A stretch of DNA of 31,538 nt from a virus: positions 1-31,538 of IMG/VR virus record IMGVR_UViG_3300017717_000035; one strand, 5' to 3'. The position numbers were made by a program, and so were the translations under genes. Of the stretch, positions 1 through 6,456 are shown piece after piece (the stretch's first letter is position 1; each line of letters begins with the position of its first letter). Below the pieces are notes generated by a model. The model saw only the letters and a program-made list of their open reading frames with translations. It had not been told where the DNA came from and did not search any database.

Positions 1-234
1 ATGATAGTAGGTAATCACGATACAGTTTCAATAACTGAAAAGAGTTTTGAGGAGTACCATTTGTACTGGCACGACTCAGAAGGGGTGATGGACGATAAGT
101 TCATCGTCAGAATCTACGGGCATATAGATGTTGCTGCTAATGTAGCGAAGGCTATAGCTCATCTGCAATGCGAGTACATATCATATCCAGTGGTTGTAAA
201 ATCATGGTCAGAGTGGGAGAATGAGAATGACTGA
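1..234 (+). CDS. Hypothetical early protein, 77 aa, possibly 5'-truncated
   Basis: The frame is open from an ATG at the first base of the window to TGA at 232-234. Because the ATG is the first base, it may be an internal methionine of a longer gene and no ribosome site can be checked. The product is acidic and rich in Trp, Tyr and Glu (it ends with a WSEWENEND-like tail), with no membrane segment or recognisable motif. It overlaps the next small ORF by 14 bases and belongs to the compact early block. I do not recognise a family. Confidence 0.55.
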   Translation: MIVGNHDTVSITEKSFEEYHLYWHDSEGVMDDKFIVRIYGHIDVAANVAKAIAHLQCEYISYPVVVKSWSEWENEND

Positions 235-349
235 GGCTCAACAGCAGCAGATACTTGAATGGCTTAAACAATGTCCAGTGAGTGTAAAGTCAGTGGACGT
301 GTACGAAGCAACACAAGCAGTAAGTATTTATCTATCAACTAAAAACTAG
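221..349 (+). CDS. Hypothetical early peptide, 42 aa
   Basis: The frame runs from ATG 221 (a second ATG lies at 227) to TAG 347-349. GTGGGAGA just upstream is a fair Shine-Dalgarno site, better placed for ATG 227. The peptide begins MRMTEAQQQQILEWLKQ and looks like a short amphipathic helix followed by a variable tail. It overlaps the preceding ORF by 14 bases, in the packing style of this block. It has no recognised family, and at 42 residues the coding call rests on context and start signals. Confidence 0.4.
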   Translation: MRMTEAQQQQILEWLKQCPVSVKSVDVYEATQAVSIYLSTKN

Positions 350-362
350 CGAGGTAACATGA

Positions 363-656
363 ATGTTAAGACGTATAGAGAACCGTGCAGCGAGAGCTGT
401 AGTACGTGGGGGTGCGAAGTTAGCATCAGTGTTAGGCATGCGAGTACGTCAGGATCGTGATGGTGCTGACAGGTATTTCCTACAATCCAACAGAGGGCAT
501 TGTAATGTCTACATGTTGACGCATCGTAAGAAAAAGCATCGTACTGGTATCAGCGAGGGTGACACCTTCAAGCAATACCATCTAGGGTTTATGTCATTCT
601 ACCGTGAGGTAGGTAACCGCTACATGTGGGACATACCACAACGTGAGGAGGGGTAG
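363..656 (+). CDS. Hypothetical basic early protein, 97 aa
   Basis: The start at 363 is a non-ATG TTG-type codon with GAGG at 351-354 at good spacing. An ATG at 359 lies in another frame that closes after about 34 codons. The N-terminal 35 residues are rich in Arg and Ala (MLRRIENRAARAVVRGG...), followed by an aromatic C-terminal half with an RKKKHR basic patch near the middle. The composition suggests nucleic-acid contact, but no known domain is visible and the function is unknown. It ends in a TAG that shares one base with the GTG start of the next gene. Confidence 0.55.
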   Translation: MLRRIENRAARAVVRGGAKLASVLGMRVRQDRDGADRYFLQSNRGHCNVYMLTHRKKKHRTGISEGDTFKQYHLGFMSFYREVGNRYMWDIPQREEG

Positions 657-796
657 TGTTATACTTCACTAACCTAGTTGAGTACATGGCAGCAGTTAAG
701 CTGTGTACTCAAGAGGGTATATACTTTGAGGGTACTGAGTTTAAATCCTCAGACAATACCTTTAACTATTGCTTAGAAATTACAGGGGTAAAATAG
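656..796 (+). CDS. Hypothetical early peptide, 46 aa, GTG start
   Basis: A GTG at 656 overlaps the previous TAG by one base and is preceded by a strong purine site (GAGGAGGGG, about 643-651). The product begins VLYFTNLVEYMAAVKLC and continues with a Glu/Phe-rich segment to TAG 794-796. An internal ATG at 686 is a weaker alternative. No family is recognised and no signal peptide or membrane helix is evident. The strong ribosome site and one-base coupling make a real small gene likely. Confidence 0.5.
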   Translation: MLYFTNLVEYMAAVKLCTQEGIYFEGTEFKSSDNTFNYCLEITGVK

Positions 797-798
797 GT

Positions 799-1074
799 AT
801 GGATTGGAAAGACAAACTACATATCATCGTGGGTTGCAGTGTACTGGTTGGTGCTACCAACTTGATGACTATACCCAAGGCATATGCCGATGACGATACT
901 ATGGACAATGCCGAGCACTGCATGCCACTGCAAAAGTACCAATCACAGCAGCAGTATGTTGACAGGCTAGAGCAACTTGTGTCAGACTTATATGTATTCA
1001 AAGTACAGTCCAAGATGGACATAGCAGAGGAGAGATACCTTGAGCAATACCGCACAGAACGGCAAGGGGAGTAA
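799..1074 (+). CDS. Predicted exported early protein, 91 aa
   Basis: The ATG at 799 follows AGGGG (about 784-788). A longer TTG-initiated frame from 769 is possible but would bury the signal sequence. Residues 1-30 look like a Sec signal peptide: the short charged start MDWKDK, a hydrophobic stretch (about 9-24) and a small-residue cleavage site AYA before DDD. The mature part is polar and probably helical (YQSQQQYVDRLEQLVSDLY). It sits among early genes, so a periplasmic job during takeover or superinfection exclusion is conceivable, but that is inference. A short i-spanin-like protein is an alternative, though its early position argues against it. Confidence 0.6.
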   Translation: MDWKDKLHIIVGCSVLVGATNLMTIPKAYADDDTMDNAEHCMPLQKYQSQQQYVDRLEQLVSDLYVFKVQSKMDIAEERYLEQYRTERQGE

Positions 1075-1345
1075 GCGTAGACCAACCAACGCTGAAAAAT
1101 ACAACGACAATTTCGACAGGATATTCTGTCAGAAAGGTACTCAACCAATAGAGGAGAAAGAAAAAGTGGAAGTATTAGAACCTTATTCAGAGGGACACGC
1201 ATGGCGACCTGCATGCGGTGGTATGGAACGACCATTCGAGTGGCATGGTAAAGAGTACCTGTACATGTACAACCATGAGACGGGCGAGCATGCTTACTAC
1301 AATTCAACAGATGATGTCTTTGAGACAGAGGTGGAGTTTAACTGA
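1040..1345 (+). CDS. GKGSKRRP-motif small phage protein, 101 aa
   Basis: The frame starts at TTG 1040 with AGAGGAGAG (about 1024-1032) upstream, and overlaps the exported-protein gene by 35 bases. The N-terminus carries GKGSKRRPTNAEKYNDNFD, a motif I recognise from many small marine-phage proteins of unknown function (a basic GKGS-R-RP patch followed by an aromatic, acidic helix ending in IF). The C-terminal half (about 45-101) is rich in Tyr, His and Glu and has no known domain. The long overlap would look suspicious alone, but the motif is in frame directly after the TTG, which supports this start. Confidence 0.65.
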   Translation: MSNTAQNGKGSKRRPTNAEKYNDNFDRIFCQKGTQPIEEKEKVEVLEPYSEGHAWRPACGGMERPFEWHGKEYLYMYNHETGEHAYYNSTDDVFETEVEFN

Positions 1346-1536
1346 TGCTTCAATACTACATGGATGGTGGTGATATTACCACTTACAGAGATTGCAAAGA
1401 GTTCTACTGGTCTGTTAAAGTTAAGCCCAGTGACATCGAGATCGTAGACGGTGACGCTACAGCAGATCAGATAGCAGATGATATTAACTTTTGGTTCGCC
1501 AAGTGCGAAGGTAAAACAGTGGGGTGGAAAAGATAA
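1345..1536 (+). CDS. Hypothetical early protein, 63 aa
   Basis: The ATG at 1345 shares its A with the previous TGA, and GGAG lies at about 1333. The sequence is acidic with many aromatics (MLQYYMDGGDITTYRDCKEF...) and has two cysteines. It has no membrane segment and no motif I can name. One-base overlaps on both sides indicate translational coupling within the early block. Confidence 0.55.
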   Translation: MLQYYMDGGDITTYRDCKEFYWSVKVKPSDIEIVDGDATADQIADDINFWFAKCEGKTVGWKR

Positions 1537-1718
1537 TGGATAAGAGATATAGAATTACTACTCGGTCGGTTGTTCTAATCGAGTATATCGTCAGAGCTAA
1601 TGACGAAGAGGAGGCAGCCGATTGTATCGTAGACGGTGCATGGGAGTCTGAGGATGTAGTCGATTATGCCAACGAAGAGATATTATCAATCGAAGATATA
1701 GCATTGGAGGTGAACTAA
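1536..1718 (+). CDS. Hypothetical early protein, 60 aa
   Basis: The ATG at 1536 overlaps the previous TAA by one base, and GGGTGGAAA just upstream can serve as ribosome site. A GTG at 1524 would add four residues. The protein begins MDKRYRITTRSVVLIEYIV and becomes strongly acidic (NDEEEAADC, WESEDVVDY), giving a pattern of a beta strand pair followed by helix. Small acidic early proteins of T7-like phages often bind and inhibit host enzymes, but nothing here identifies a target. Confidence 0.5.
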   Translation: MDKRYRITTRSVVLIEYIVRANDEEEAADCIVDGAWESEDVVDYANEEILSIEDIALEVN

Positions 1719-1873
1719 TGGGACAGAGTGAAGTAGTAATTAGATTGGAGTTTGATGATGATGATTTTGATGGCAGTGAAGATGCTCTTAGAGAGTCTGT
1801 CTATCAATACTTAACAGAGCTTATGGAAGACGACAGATTATGTTATTCAGTGGAGGCTGTATCATGTATCTAG
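1718..1873 (+). CDS. Hypothetical acidic early peptide, 51 aa
   Basis: The frame starts at ATG 1718, one base into the previous TAA, with GGAGG at about 1706-1710. It ends at TAG 1871-1873. The peptide is MGQSEVVIRLEFDDDDFDG... followed by a probable helix (ALRESVYQYLTELME). It looks like a short strand-turn-helix module with a cluster of four aspartates. No family is recognised. Ribosome site and coupling support a real gene. Confidence 0.45.
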   Translation: MGQSEVVIRLEFDDDDFDGSEDALRESVYQYLTELMEDDRLCYSVEAVSCI

Positions 1874-2028
1874 TATCATACGGAACGTACAACGGTTACT
1901 ACGAAGAAACCTTTATGACATACGAGGAGGCACAGCAGTTCGTATTAGACAACCAAGATGAATGCTCAGGCATGGGTGTAGAGTGCATTGATGACCCTGA
2001 CGATGACTCTTATTATGTCTCACGATAA
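1864..2028 (+). CDS. Hypothetical early protein, 54 aa
   Basis: The ATG at 1864 lies 7 bases after GGAGG (1852-1856) and overlaps the previous gene by 10 bases. A TTG at 1840 would add eight residues but has no ribosome site. The sequence is MYLVSYGTYNGYYEETFMTYEEAQQF..., then a Cys/Asp-rich end (ECIDDPDDDSYYVSR). The motif of two strands, then a YEEAQQFV helix, is common in small phage proteins but has no assigned function. Confidence 0.5.
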   Translation: MYLVSYGTYNGYYEETFMTYEEAQQFVLDNQDECSGMGVECIDDPDDDSYYVSR

Positions 2029-2182
2029 GATAGTAATACCAGATGCTGCCATACGAGAGTTCAATAAGAAGTATGGCAAGTATCTGCCCAAGCCTAAGAA
2101 GTCTAACAAGCCGCCTGAGTGGATAGACGAAGATGAAATGTTTCTTAAGTATATACTTGACGTTCCTACGCAGTCGAAGTAA
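2015..2182 (+). CDS. Hypothetical early protein, 55 aa
   Basis: The chosen start is ATG 2015 (MSHDKIVIPDAAIREFNKKYG...), which overlaps the preceding ORF by 14 bases. Upstream in-frame starts at 1988 (TTG) and 1991 (ATG) add a low-complexity MTLTMTLIM stretch and look less likely. No start has a convincing ribosome site. The middle is basic and Pro/Lys-rich (YLPKPKKSNKPPEW), the end acidic and helical. No recognised family. Confidence 0.45.
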   Translation: MSHDKIVIPDAAIREFNKKYGKYLPKPKKSNKPPEWIDEDEMFLKYILDVPTQSK

Positions 2183-2210
2183 AGGGCTTGTCAACGAGGA
2201 GGATAAGATT

Positions 2211-2315
2211 ATGATAAGATTTTTAACGCATCCAACAGTTATGTTTATTACATTCACAGCACATTGTGTGTTGGCTGCTTGGGTAATACAGAAACTTGAG
2301 GGGGTGCTGCTATGA
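2211..2315 (+). CDS. Single-span membrane peptide, 34 aa
   Basis: The ATG at 2211 follows a strong CGAGGAGG site (2195-2202) at eight bases. A longer frame from 2133 overlaps the upstream gene and has no comparable signal. The peptide is mostly one hydrophobic helix (residues about 8-28, VMFITFTAHCVLAAWVI) with short charged ends. It overlaps the integrase start as ATGA, so the two are probably co-translated. An inner-membrane role is expected; which one is unknown. Confidence 0.45.
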   Translation: MIRFLTHPTVMFITFTAHCVLAAWVIQKLEGVLL

Positions 2316-3292
2316 CTATTGCACAAAGGGGTAAATCATATCAGGCTCGCATACAAGTAGGTGATCACAGGGCTAGTAAGACGTTTACTAACCATGCTGA
2401 TGCAGAGCTATGGGAAGCACAAGCTAAACATAATTTAACACGAGGACTAGCTGCACCTGTACACATTAACAACGTGACTGGAGTATCTTCGGCATGGTCG
2501 CTAGGTCGATCACTTGACGAAGCATACGAAACATTGTGGGAAGGTACTAAGAGTGAAGACCATGTGCCAAGCACCATGAGATGTTTATCTAAATGGTTTG
2601 GACACAAGACACCAGTCAGTAAGATAGACACACAGCTCATCAAAGGCTACGTGCAGATGATGAAGAAGCAAGGTAGGGCAGGTGGTACAATCAACAGACA
2701 CCTCTCTTGCTTACGTCAGGGCTTACTCATGGCAGTAGATAACAACCAGTTGTCAGAGCTGCCTAAGATACACAGGCAGAAGGAAGCTAACCATACTGTT
2801 AAGTGGTATCGTCCTGAACAGGAGAAGTTATTATTAAATACTCTCTTGGAAATGGGTGAGGACTACATACATGATGCAGCAATTGTCAGTCTTGACACAG
2901 GTATGCGAGCGAGTGAGCTGTTAAAGTTTGATCCAACACCAATACCTATCGGTAACAAGTGGGGTCTTATGATACCTGATCGAAAGAATGGCGATGACTT
3001 ACTACTACCAGTAACCGACCGTGTGTTGGAATGTGTTGAGCGTACTACGTTTGATACTCACCCAAGACAATTCAGAAAACGCTGGCAGAGGTTGCGTGAC
3101 CGTACAGGTATGCAAGATGCTATATGGAAAACATTCCGCAGCACTTGCTGTAGTAAATTAGTAATGGGTGGTATGGATATATTCAGAGTTAAAGAATGGA
3201 TGGGACATCGTAACATCCAAACAACAATGAAGTATGCTTACCTCGCACCCGAAGGATTACTAGATGGTCTTGATATCCTTCAAGCAAACTAA
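2312..3292 (+). CDS. int: Tyrosine-family site-specific integrase
   Basis: A 326-residue tyrosine recombinase, expected to recombine attP with a host attB for lysogeny. The N-terminal part (1-60) resembles an arm-binding segment and about 65-155 a SAM-like core-binding domain. The catalytic domain (about 165-320) shows Arg199 in DTGMRASELL, a beta-hairpin lysine near 225, Arg276 in KTFRSTCC, His299 in GHRNIQTT and nucleophile Tyr308 in MKYAY. The histidine usually found three residues before the second arginine is replaced by Lys273, a tolerated variation. The gene lies directly upstream of the RNA polymerase, as in integrase-bearing marine T7-like phages. I could not recognise an attachment core beside it. 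Confidence 0.93.
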   Translation: MTIAQRGKSYQARIQVGDHRASKTFTNHADAELWEAQAKHNLTRGLAAPVHINNVTGVSSAWSLGRSLDEAYETLWEGTKSEDHVPSTMRCLSKWFGHKTPVSKIDTQLIKGYVQMMKKQGRAGGTINRHLSCLRQGLLMAVDNNQLSELPKIHRQKEANHTVKWYRPEQEKLLLNTLLEMGEDYIHDAAIVSLDTGMRASELLKFDPTPIPIGNKWGLMIPDRKNGDDLLLPVTDRVLECVERTTFDTHPRQFRKRWQRLRDRTGMQDAIWKTFRSTCCSKLVMGGMDIFRVKEWMGHRNIQTTMKYAYLAPEGLLDGLDILQAN

Positions 3293-3341
3293 ATCTCGTG
3301 CCACAGTTTCATTAATCAGTGTCCCAATACAAGAGGTAGAC

Positions 3342-4124
3342 ATGACTACTATGGACAACCAAATCGAGCTTGAATATCGTATGCTGCAATCAGGCATCGA
3401 CAGATACAACAAGCAACTCGATGATATGACCACATCAAACTTACAATCTAAAACTTTACATGGGAGGACTATTATATCTGGTGTGTGCGAACCAGTTGCT
3501 GATGGCATTCGTCAGTTAGTTAAGAGTAAGACAAGCAACCGTGACATAGCAGTAAAATTATTACAGGGTCTTAACCCTGAACAAGCGGCTTACCTAGCCC
3601 TTATATCAGTAGTGGATAAGGTATCTCAGAACGTACCACTACTCAATGTAGCTCGTTTGGTGGGAGTGAACATAGAAACACAAAAGCGACTGGACGAATG
3701 GCTGAAGATCGACAGGGACACAGCTAAGAATCTTATACGCATGGCTAACCAAAAGTCTGACAAAGGTTTTGACCACAAGCGTCATGGTTTGAACCACAAG
3801 ATGAAATCAGATAACATTGACATACCTTACTGGGCAGACACAGACAGGATACACGTAGGGTTACGTCTTATAGATATTATCATTAGGGACACAGGCATCA
3901 TTAAATTACGTAGTGAGTACACTAGACGTAAGACAGTGACGTATCTACAGCCTACTGACGATACACTAGAATGGATCAAGGCGTTTAACGAAACGCATGA
4001 GTCTAACTTACCAAGGTACTCACCGTGTATCATTCCACCTAAAGATTGGGATTCATTCTTTGGTGGTGGTTACTACAGTGAACACATTAACAAGAAACCT
4101 TTTCTCAGGATACATGGCATATGA
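3342..4124 (+). CDS. T7-type RNA polymerase, N-terminal domain ORF (first half of split gene)
   Basis: A 260-residue protein starting at ATG 3342 (site AGAGGT about 3332-3337); an upstream TTG frame from 3264 overlaps the integrase and was rejected. It matches the N-terminal domain of T7 RNA polymerase, which in T7 binds the promoter and feeds the exit channel. Matches include LNPEQAAYLALISVV (T7 residues about 108-122), DRIHVGLRLIDIIIRDTG (about 208-225) and PCIIPPKDW..GGGYY (about 270-287), ending at LRIHG opposite T7 residue about 300. There it stops, and the rest of the enzyme continues in the next ORF in the -1 frame. No conserved block is lost at the break. It is either half of a two-subunit polymerase or the product of a one-base indel. 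Confidence 0.88.
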   Translation: MTTMDNQIELEYRMLQSGIDRYNKQLDDMTTSNLQSKTLHGRTIISGVCEPVADGIRQLVKSKTSNRDIAVKLLQGLNPEQAAYLALISVVDKVSQNVPLLNVARLVGVNIETQKRLDEWLKIDRDTAKNLIRMANQKSDKGFDHKRHGLNHKMKSDNIDIPYWADTDRIHVGLRLIDIIIRDTGIIKLRSEYTRRKTVTYLQPTDDTLEWIKAFNETHESNLPRYSPCIIPPKDWDSFFGGGYYSEHINKKPFLRIHGI

Positions 4125-5779
4125 AACAGCACGTAAAAGATTACATCACAGAATTTGAACAGCAAGACCTTACTGCTGAGTTTAGGTGTGTTAATGCTTT
4201 ACAGAAAACACCTTGGCGTATCAATCAGTTTGTAGCTCAGACGTTACGTGAGGCATGGGACAGTGGACAGGAGTGGGAAGGCTTACCTCCTCGTGACAGT
4301 ATACCAGTACCTCCTTACCCGTTTAGTGTTGACCCTAAAGATTTAGATGAGGAGCAGCGAGCAGAGTTTAAAGAGTTCAAGAGTAAGCGCAACAAAGTAT
4401 ACAACGAGAACGGACGTAATATGTCTAGGCGTATACAGGTAGAGCGTACCATACAGTTAGCTGAGGAATACTTAGCCCATGATAACTTCTGGTTTGTGTG
4501 GCAGTGTGACTTCAGGGGGCGTAAGTACCCAGTAGAATCGTTCCTATCACCACAGAATGCTGACTACTCTAAGGCACTACTAGAGTTTTCTAACCCTGTT
4601 ACTATGGACACTGACGAAGATGCTCAATGGTTAGCCATTCACGGTGCTAACGTGTTTGGTGTTGACAAGGTATCATTAGTTGACCGTGAGATATGGGCAT
4701 TGAGTAACACACAGAATGCCATTGACGTTTACGAAGACCCATTTGCAAACCGATGGTGGCAAGAGGCTGACAAGCCTTGGCAAGCACTAGCATGGTGCAA
4801 AGAGTGGGCAGAGTGGACGTTCGCTAAGGGGTCTGGAGAGCCGTATGAGACACGCTTACCATGCGCTAGTGATGGTTCATGTAACGGCTTACAACACCTC
4901 TCAGCGATGCTCAGGGACGCTGAAGGGGGTCGAGCAGTTAATTTGACACCAAATAGAGAGCCGCAAGACATATATGCCGATGTAGCCAACAGAGCTGCTG
5001 AATTACTGGAGAAAGAGAGCACATTGATGGCTCGACAGCTACTAGAAGTTGGTGTTTGTCGTAAGATTACTAAACGATCTGTAATGATTGTACCATATTC
5101 AGGCACAAGACACGCCTGTAGAGCATACATACAAGAGGCACTTGCTGATAAATGCAAAGGTATAGACCCTTGGGAAGGTAATTACTTTCAAGCTGCCCTG
5201 TATCTATCAGGTTTTGTATGGCAAGCAATCAGCGAGGTCATCGTATCAGCCTTTGAAGCTATGAATTATATCAAGGACATAGCCAAACTGTACGTAGATA
5301 ATGACTTGTCTTTCTATTGGAAGACCCCAACAAACATAATGGTTAGGCAGTATTATCCTAACAGTAAGAAGAAAAGAGTACAGTCTCACCTCAATGGGTC
5401 AATCGTTAGGTTGTCTTATCGGGAGGCTGAAGAAAATTCAATCGACAGTAGGAAGATGTTGTCAGCAGCTAGTCCAAATTTTGTACACTCGCTAGATGCA
5501 GCAGCTCTTACACTGACGGTAGATAAATGTTTAGACGAAGGTATCACTGACTTTGCTATGGTGCATGACTCATACGCCACACACAGTCCTAACATGCCAC
5601 GACTAAACAATGAGTTACGTGCTGCATTTGTTGCAATGTATGAGGAGAACGATGTCCTCATGGATTTATACGCTGCCGCAGTATCTGCTTTACCGAAGGA
5701 TGTGGTTGTACCACCTCCACCACAACGAGGAGACTTGGACTTGAAGGATGTTTTGAAAAGCGATTACTTTTTCGCCTAA
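4121..5779 (+). CDS. T7-type RNA polymerase, catalytic domain ORF (second half of split gene)
   Basis: A 552-residue protein starting at ATG 4121, overlapping the first half as ATGA, with AGGA at 4107-4110. It matches T7 RNA polymerase from about residue 301 to the C-terminus. Visible are PWRIN, DFRGRKYP, the metal-binding Asp251 in SDGSCNGLQH (T7 Asp537), Arg314 and Lys318 in CRKITKRSV with Tyr326 (T7 Arg627, Lys631, Tyr639), and His482-Asp483 in MVHDSY (T7 His811-Asp812). It ends LKSDYFFA, like the T7 FAFA foot. Residues about 402-445 correspond to the specificity-loop region. All catalytic residues are present, so the polymerase is probably active if both halves are supplied. It would transcribe middle and late phage genes. 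Confidence 0.92.
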   Translation: MKQHVKDYITEFEQQDLTAEFRCVNALQKTPWRINQFVAQTLREAWDSGQEWEGLPPRDSIPVPPYPFSVDPKDLDEEQRAEFKEFKSKRNKVYNENGRNMSRRIQVERTIQLAEEYLAHDNFWFVWQCDFRGRKYPVESFLSPQNADYSKALLEFSNPVTMDTDEDAQWLAIHGANVFGVDKVSLVDREIWALSNTQNAIDVYEDPFANRWWQEADKPWQALAWCKEWAEWTFAKGSGEPYETRLPCASDGSCNGLQHLSAMLRDAEGGRAVNLTPNREPQDIYADVANRAAELLEKESTLMARQLLEVGVCRKITKRSVMIVPYSGTRHACRAYIQEALADKCKGIDPWEGNYFQAALYLSGFVWQAISEVIVSAFEAMNYIKDIAKLYVDNDLSFYWKTPTNIMVRQYYPNSKKKRVQSHLNGSIVRLSYREAEENSIDSRKMLSAASPNFVHSLDAAALTLTVDKCLDEGITDFAMVHDSYATHSPNMPRLNNELRAAFVAMYEENDVLMDLYAAAVSALPKDVVVPPPPQRGDLDLKDVLKSDYFFA

Positions 5780-5799
5780 TTTCTAAACTTCCCCTTAAG
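5776..5799 (+). promoter_or_regulatory. 24-bp repeat, copy 1: candidate phage RNA polymerase promoter
   Basis: A perfect 24-base direct repeat (starts CTAATTTC, ends CCCCTTAAG) whose other copy is at 13741-13764. Flanking bases differ on both sides. It overlaps the RNA polymerase stop codon and precedes the replication operon by about 42 bases. Phage-RNAP promoters of T7-like phages sit in such places and are nearly identical to each other, so a cognate promoter is the simplest explanation. The orientation and start site are not proven, and a processing or protein-binding site is possible. Confidence 0.55.
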
Positions 5800-5841
5800 C
5801 CCAACACCCCCGTTCAACATTAACTATAGGAAAACTTAAGT

Positions 5842-6456
5842 ATGGCTAAAAATATATTAGTATTAGAAGGCACAGCACAGTGGGCAAAAGTCTTTGAACC
5901 TGATACCAAGTTCAACCCTTTGGGTGACTACAGTATCAACCTTCAAATGACGGCTGCACAGGCTGCTGAGATGAGTGAGCAACTAGATCAAATAGTTCAA
6001 GCTAAGTTTAATGAGGCGATCAAAGAAGACCCACGCCTTAAAACTACGCTGACCACTCAACCTGTATGTCAACCAGTCTTTGATCGTGAGACAGGCGATG
6101 ACACAGGTAACGTAGAGTTTAAGTTCAAACTGAAGGCTAAGATTCAGAAGCGTGATGGTACGTGGTATGAGCAGCAGCCAGCAGTGCTAGACTCTAAGAA
6201 AGTTCCAGTGACCAATGACATTCTTATCGGTAACGGTTCACGAGTGAAGGTAGCTTTTGAACCAATCCCTTATGTAATGGCAAGCACCAAGAAAGCTGGT
6301 GTATCTTTACGATTGAAAGCAGTTCAAGTGATTGACCTAGTGGAATACGGTAACAGTGCCGCTAGTGTCTTTGATGAGGAAGACGGCTTTGTAGCTCCTC
6401 CTGCTACAGTAGCTGCTAACTCAACTGGGGAGCTTGCTGATGTCGCTGACTTCTAG
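5842..6456 (+). CDS. Single-stranded DNA-binding protein (T7 gp2.5 functional equivalent)
   Basis: A 204-residue protein starting at ATG 5842, with AGGA about ten bases upstream. The body is beta-rich with alternating charged strands (YSINLQM, VEFKFKLKAKIQKR, VKVAFEPIPYVM, SLRLKAVQVIDL), as in the DUF2815-like OB-fold ssDNA-binding proteins of marine podoviruses. The tail is acidic and ends in phenylalanine (...ELADVADF), the feature by which gp2.5 contacts the polymerase and helicase. First gene of the replication block after the candidate promoter, in the T7 position for gp2.5. It overlaps the endonuclease gene by 17 bases. Role: coats single strands at the fork and during recombination. 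Confidence 0.85.
   Translation: MAKNILVLEGTAQWAKVFEPDTKFNPLGDYSINLQMTAAQAAEMSEQLDQIVQAKFNEAIKEDPRLKTTLTTQPVCQPVFDRETGDDTGNVEFKFKLKAKIQKRDGTWYEQQPAVLDSKKVPVTNDILIGNGSRVKVAFEPIPYVMASTKKAGVSLRLKAVQVIDLVEYGNSAASVFDEEDGFVAPPATVAANSTGELADVADF

Noticed and set aside
780-1307. 175-codon ORF on the minus strand
   Set aside because: It runs opposite to several better-supported small genes with ribosome sites. Its product is Cys/Ser/Tyr-rich without domain sense, typical of an antisense shadow.
1913-2326. 137-codon ORF on the minus strand
   Set aside because: Overlaps three plus-strand early genes. Composition (Leu/Ser/His-rich, no motif) fits a shadow frame, and no minus-strand gene is supported anywhere in the window.
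3264-3341. Upstream extension of the polymerase N-terminal ORF to a TTG inside the integrase
   Set aside because: The added 26 residues overlap the integrase end, have no ribosome site and no match to T7. ATG 3342 has a proper site.
4091-4124. Programmed -1 frameshift joining the polymerase halves
   Set aside because: The -1 frame is open here, but no canonical X XXY YYZ heptamer is in frame, only a TTTT run, and no strong downstream structure was seen. The conserved LRIHG also lies in the first frame after that run. Kept only as an alternative.
4729-5157. 142-codon ORF on the minus strand inside the RNA polymerase
   Set aside because: Lies wholly within the conserved catalytic region of the polymerase, so its openness follows from codon usage of that gene.
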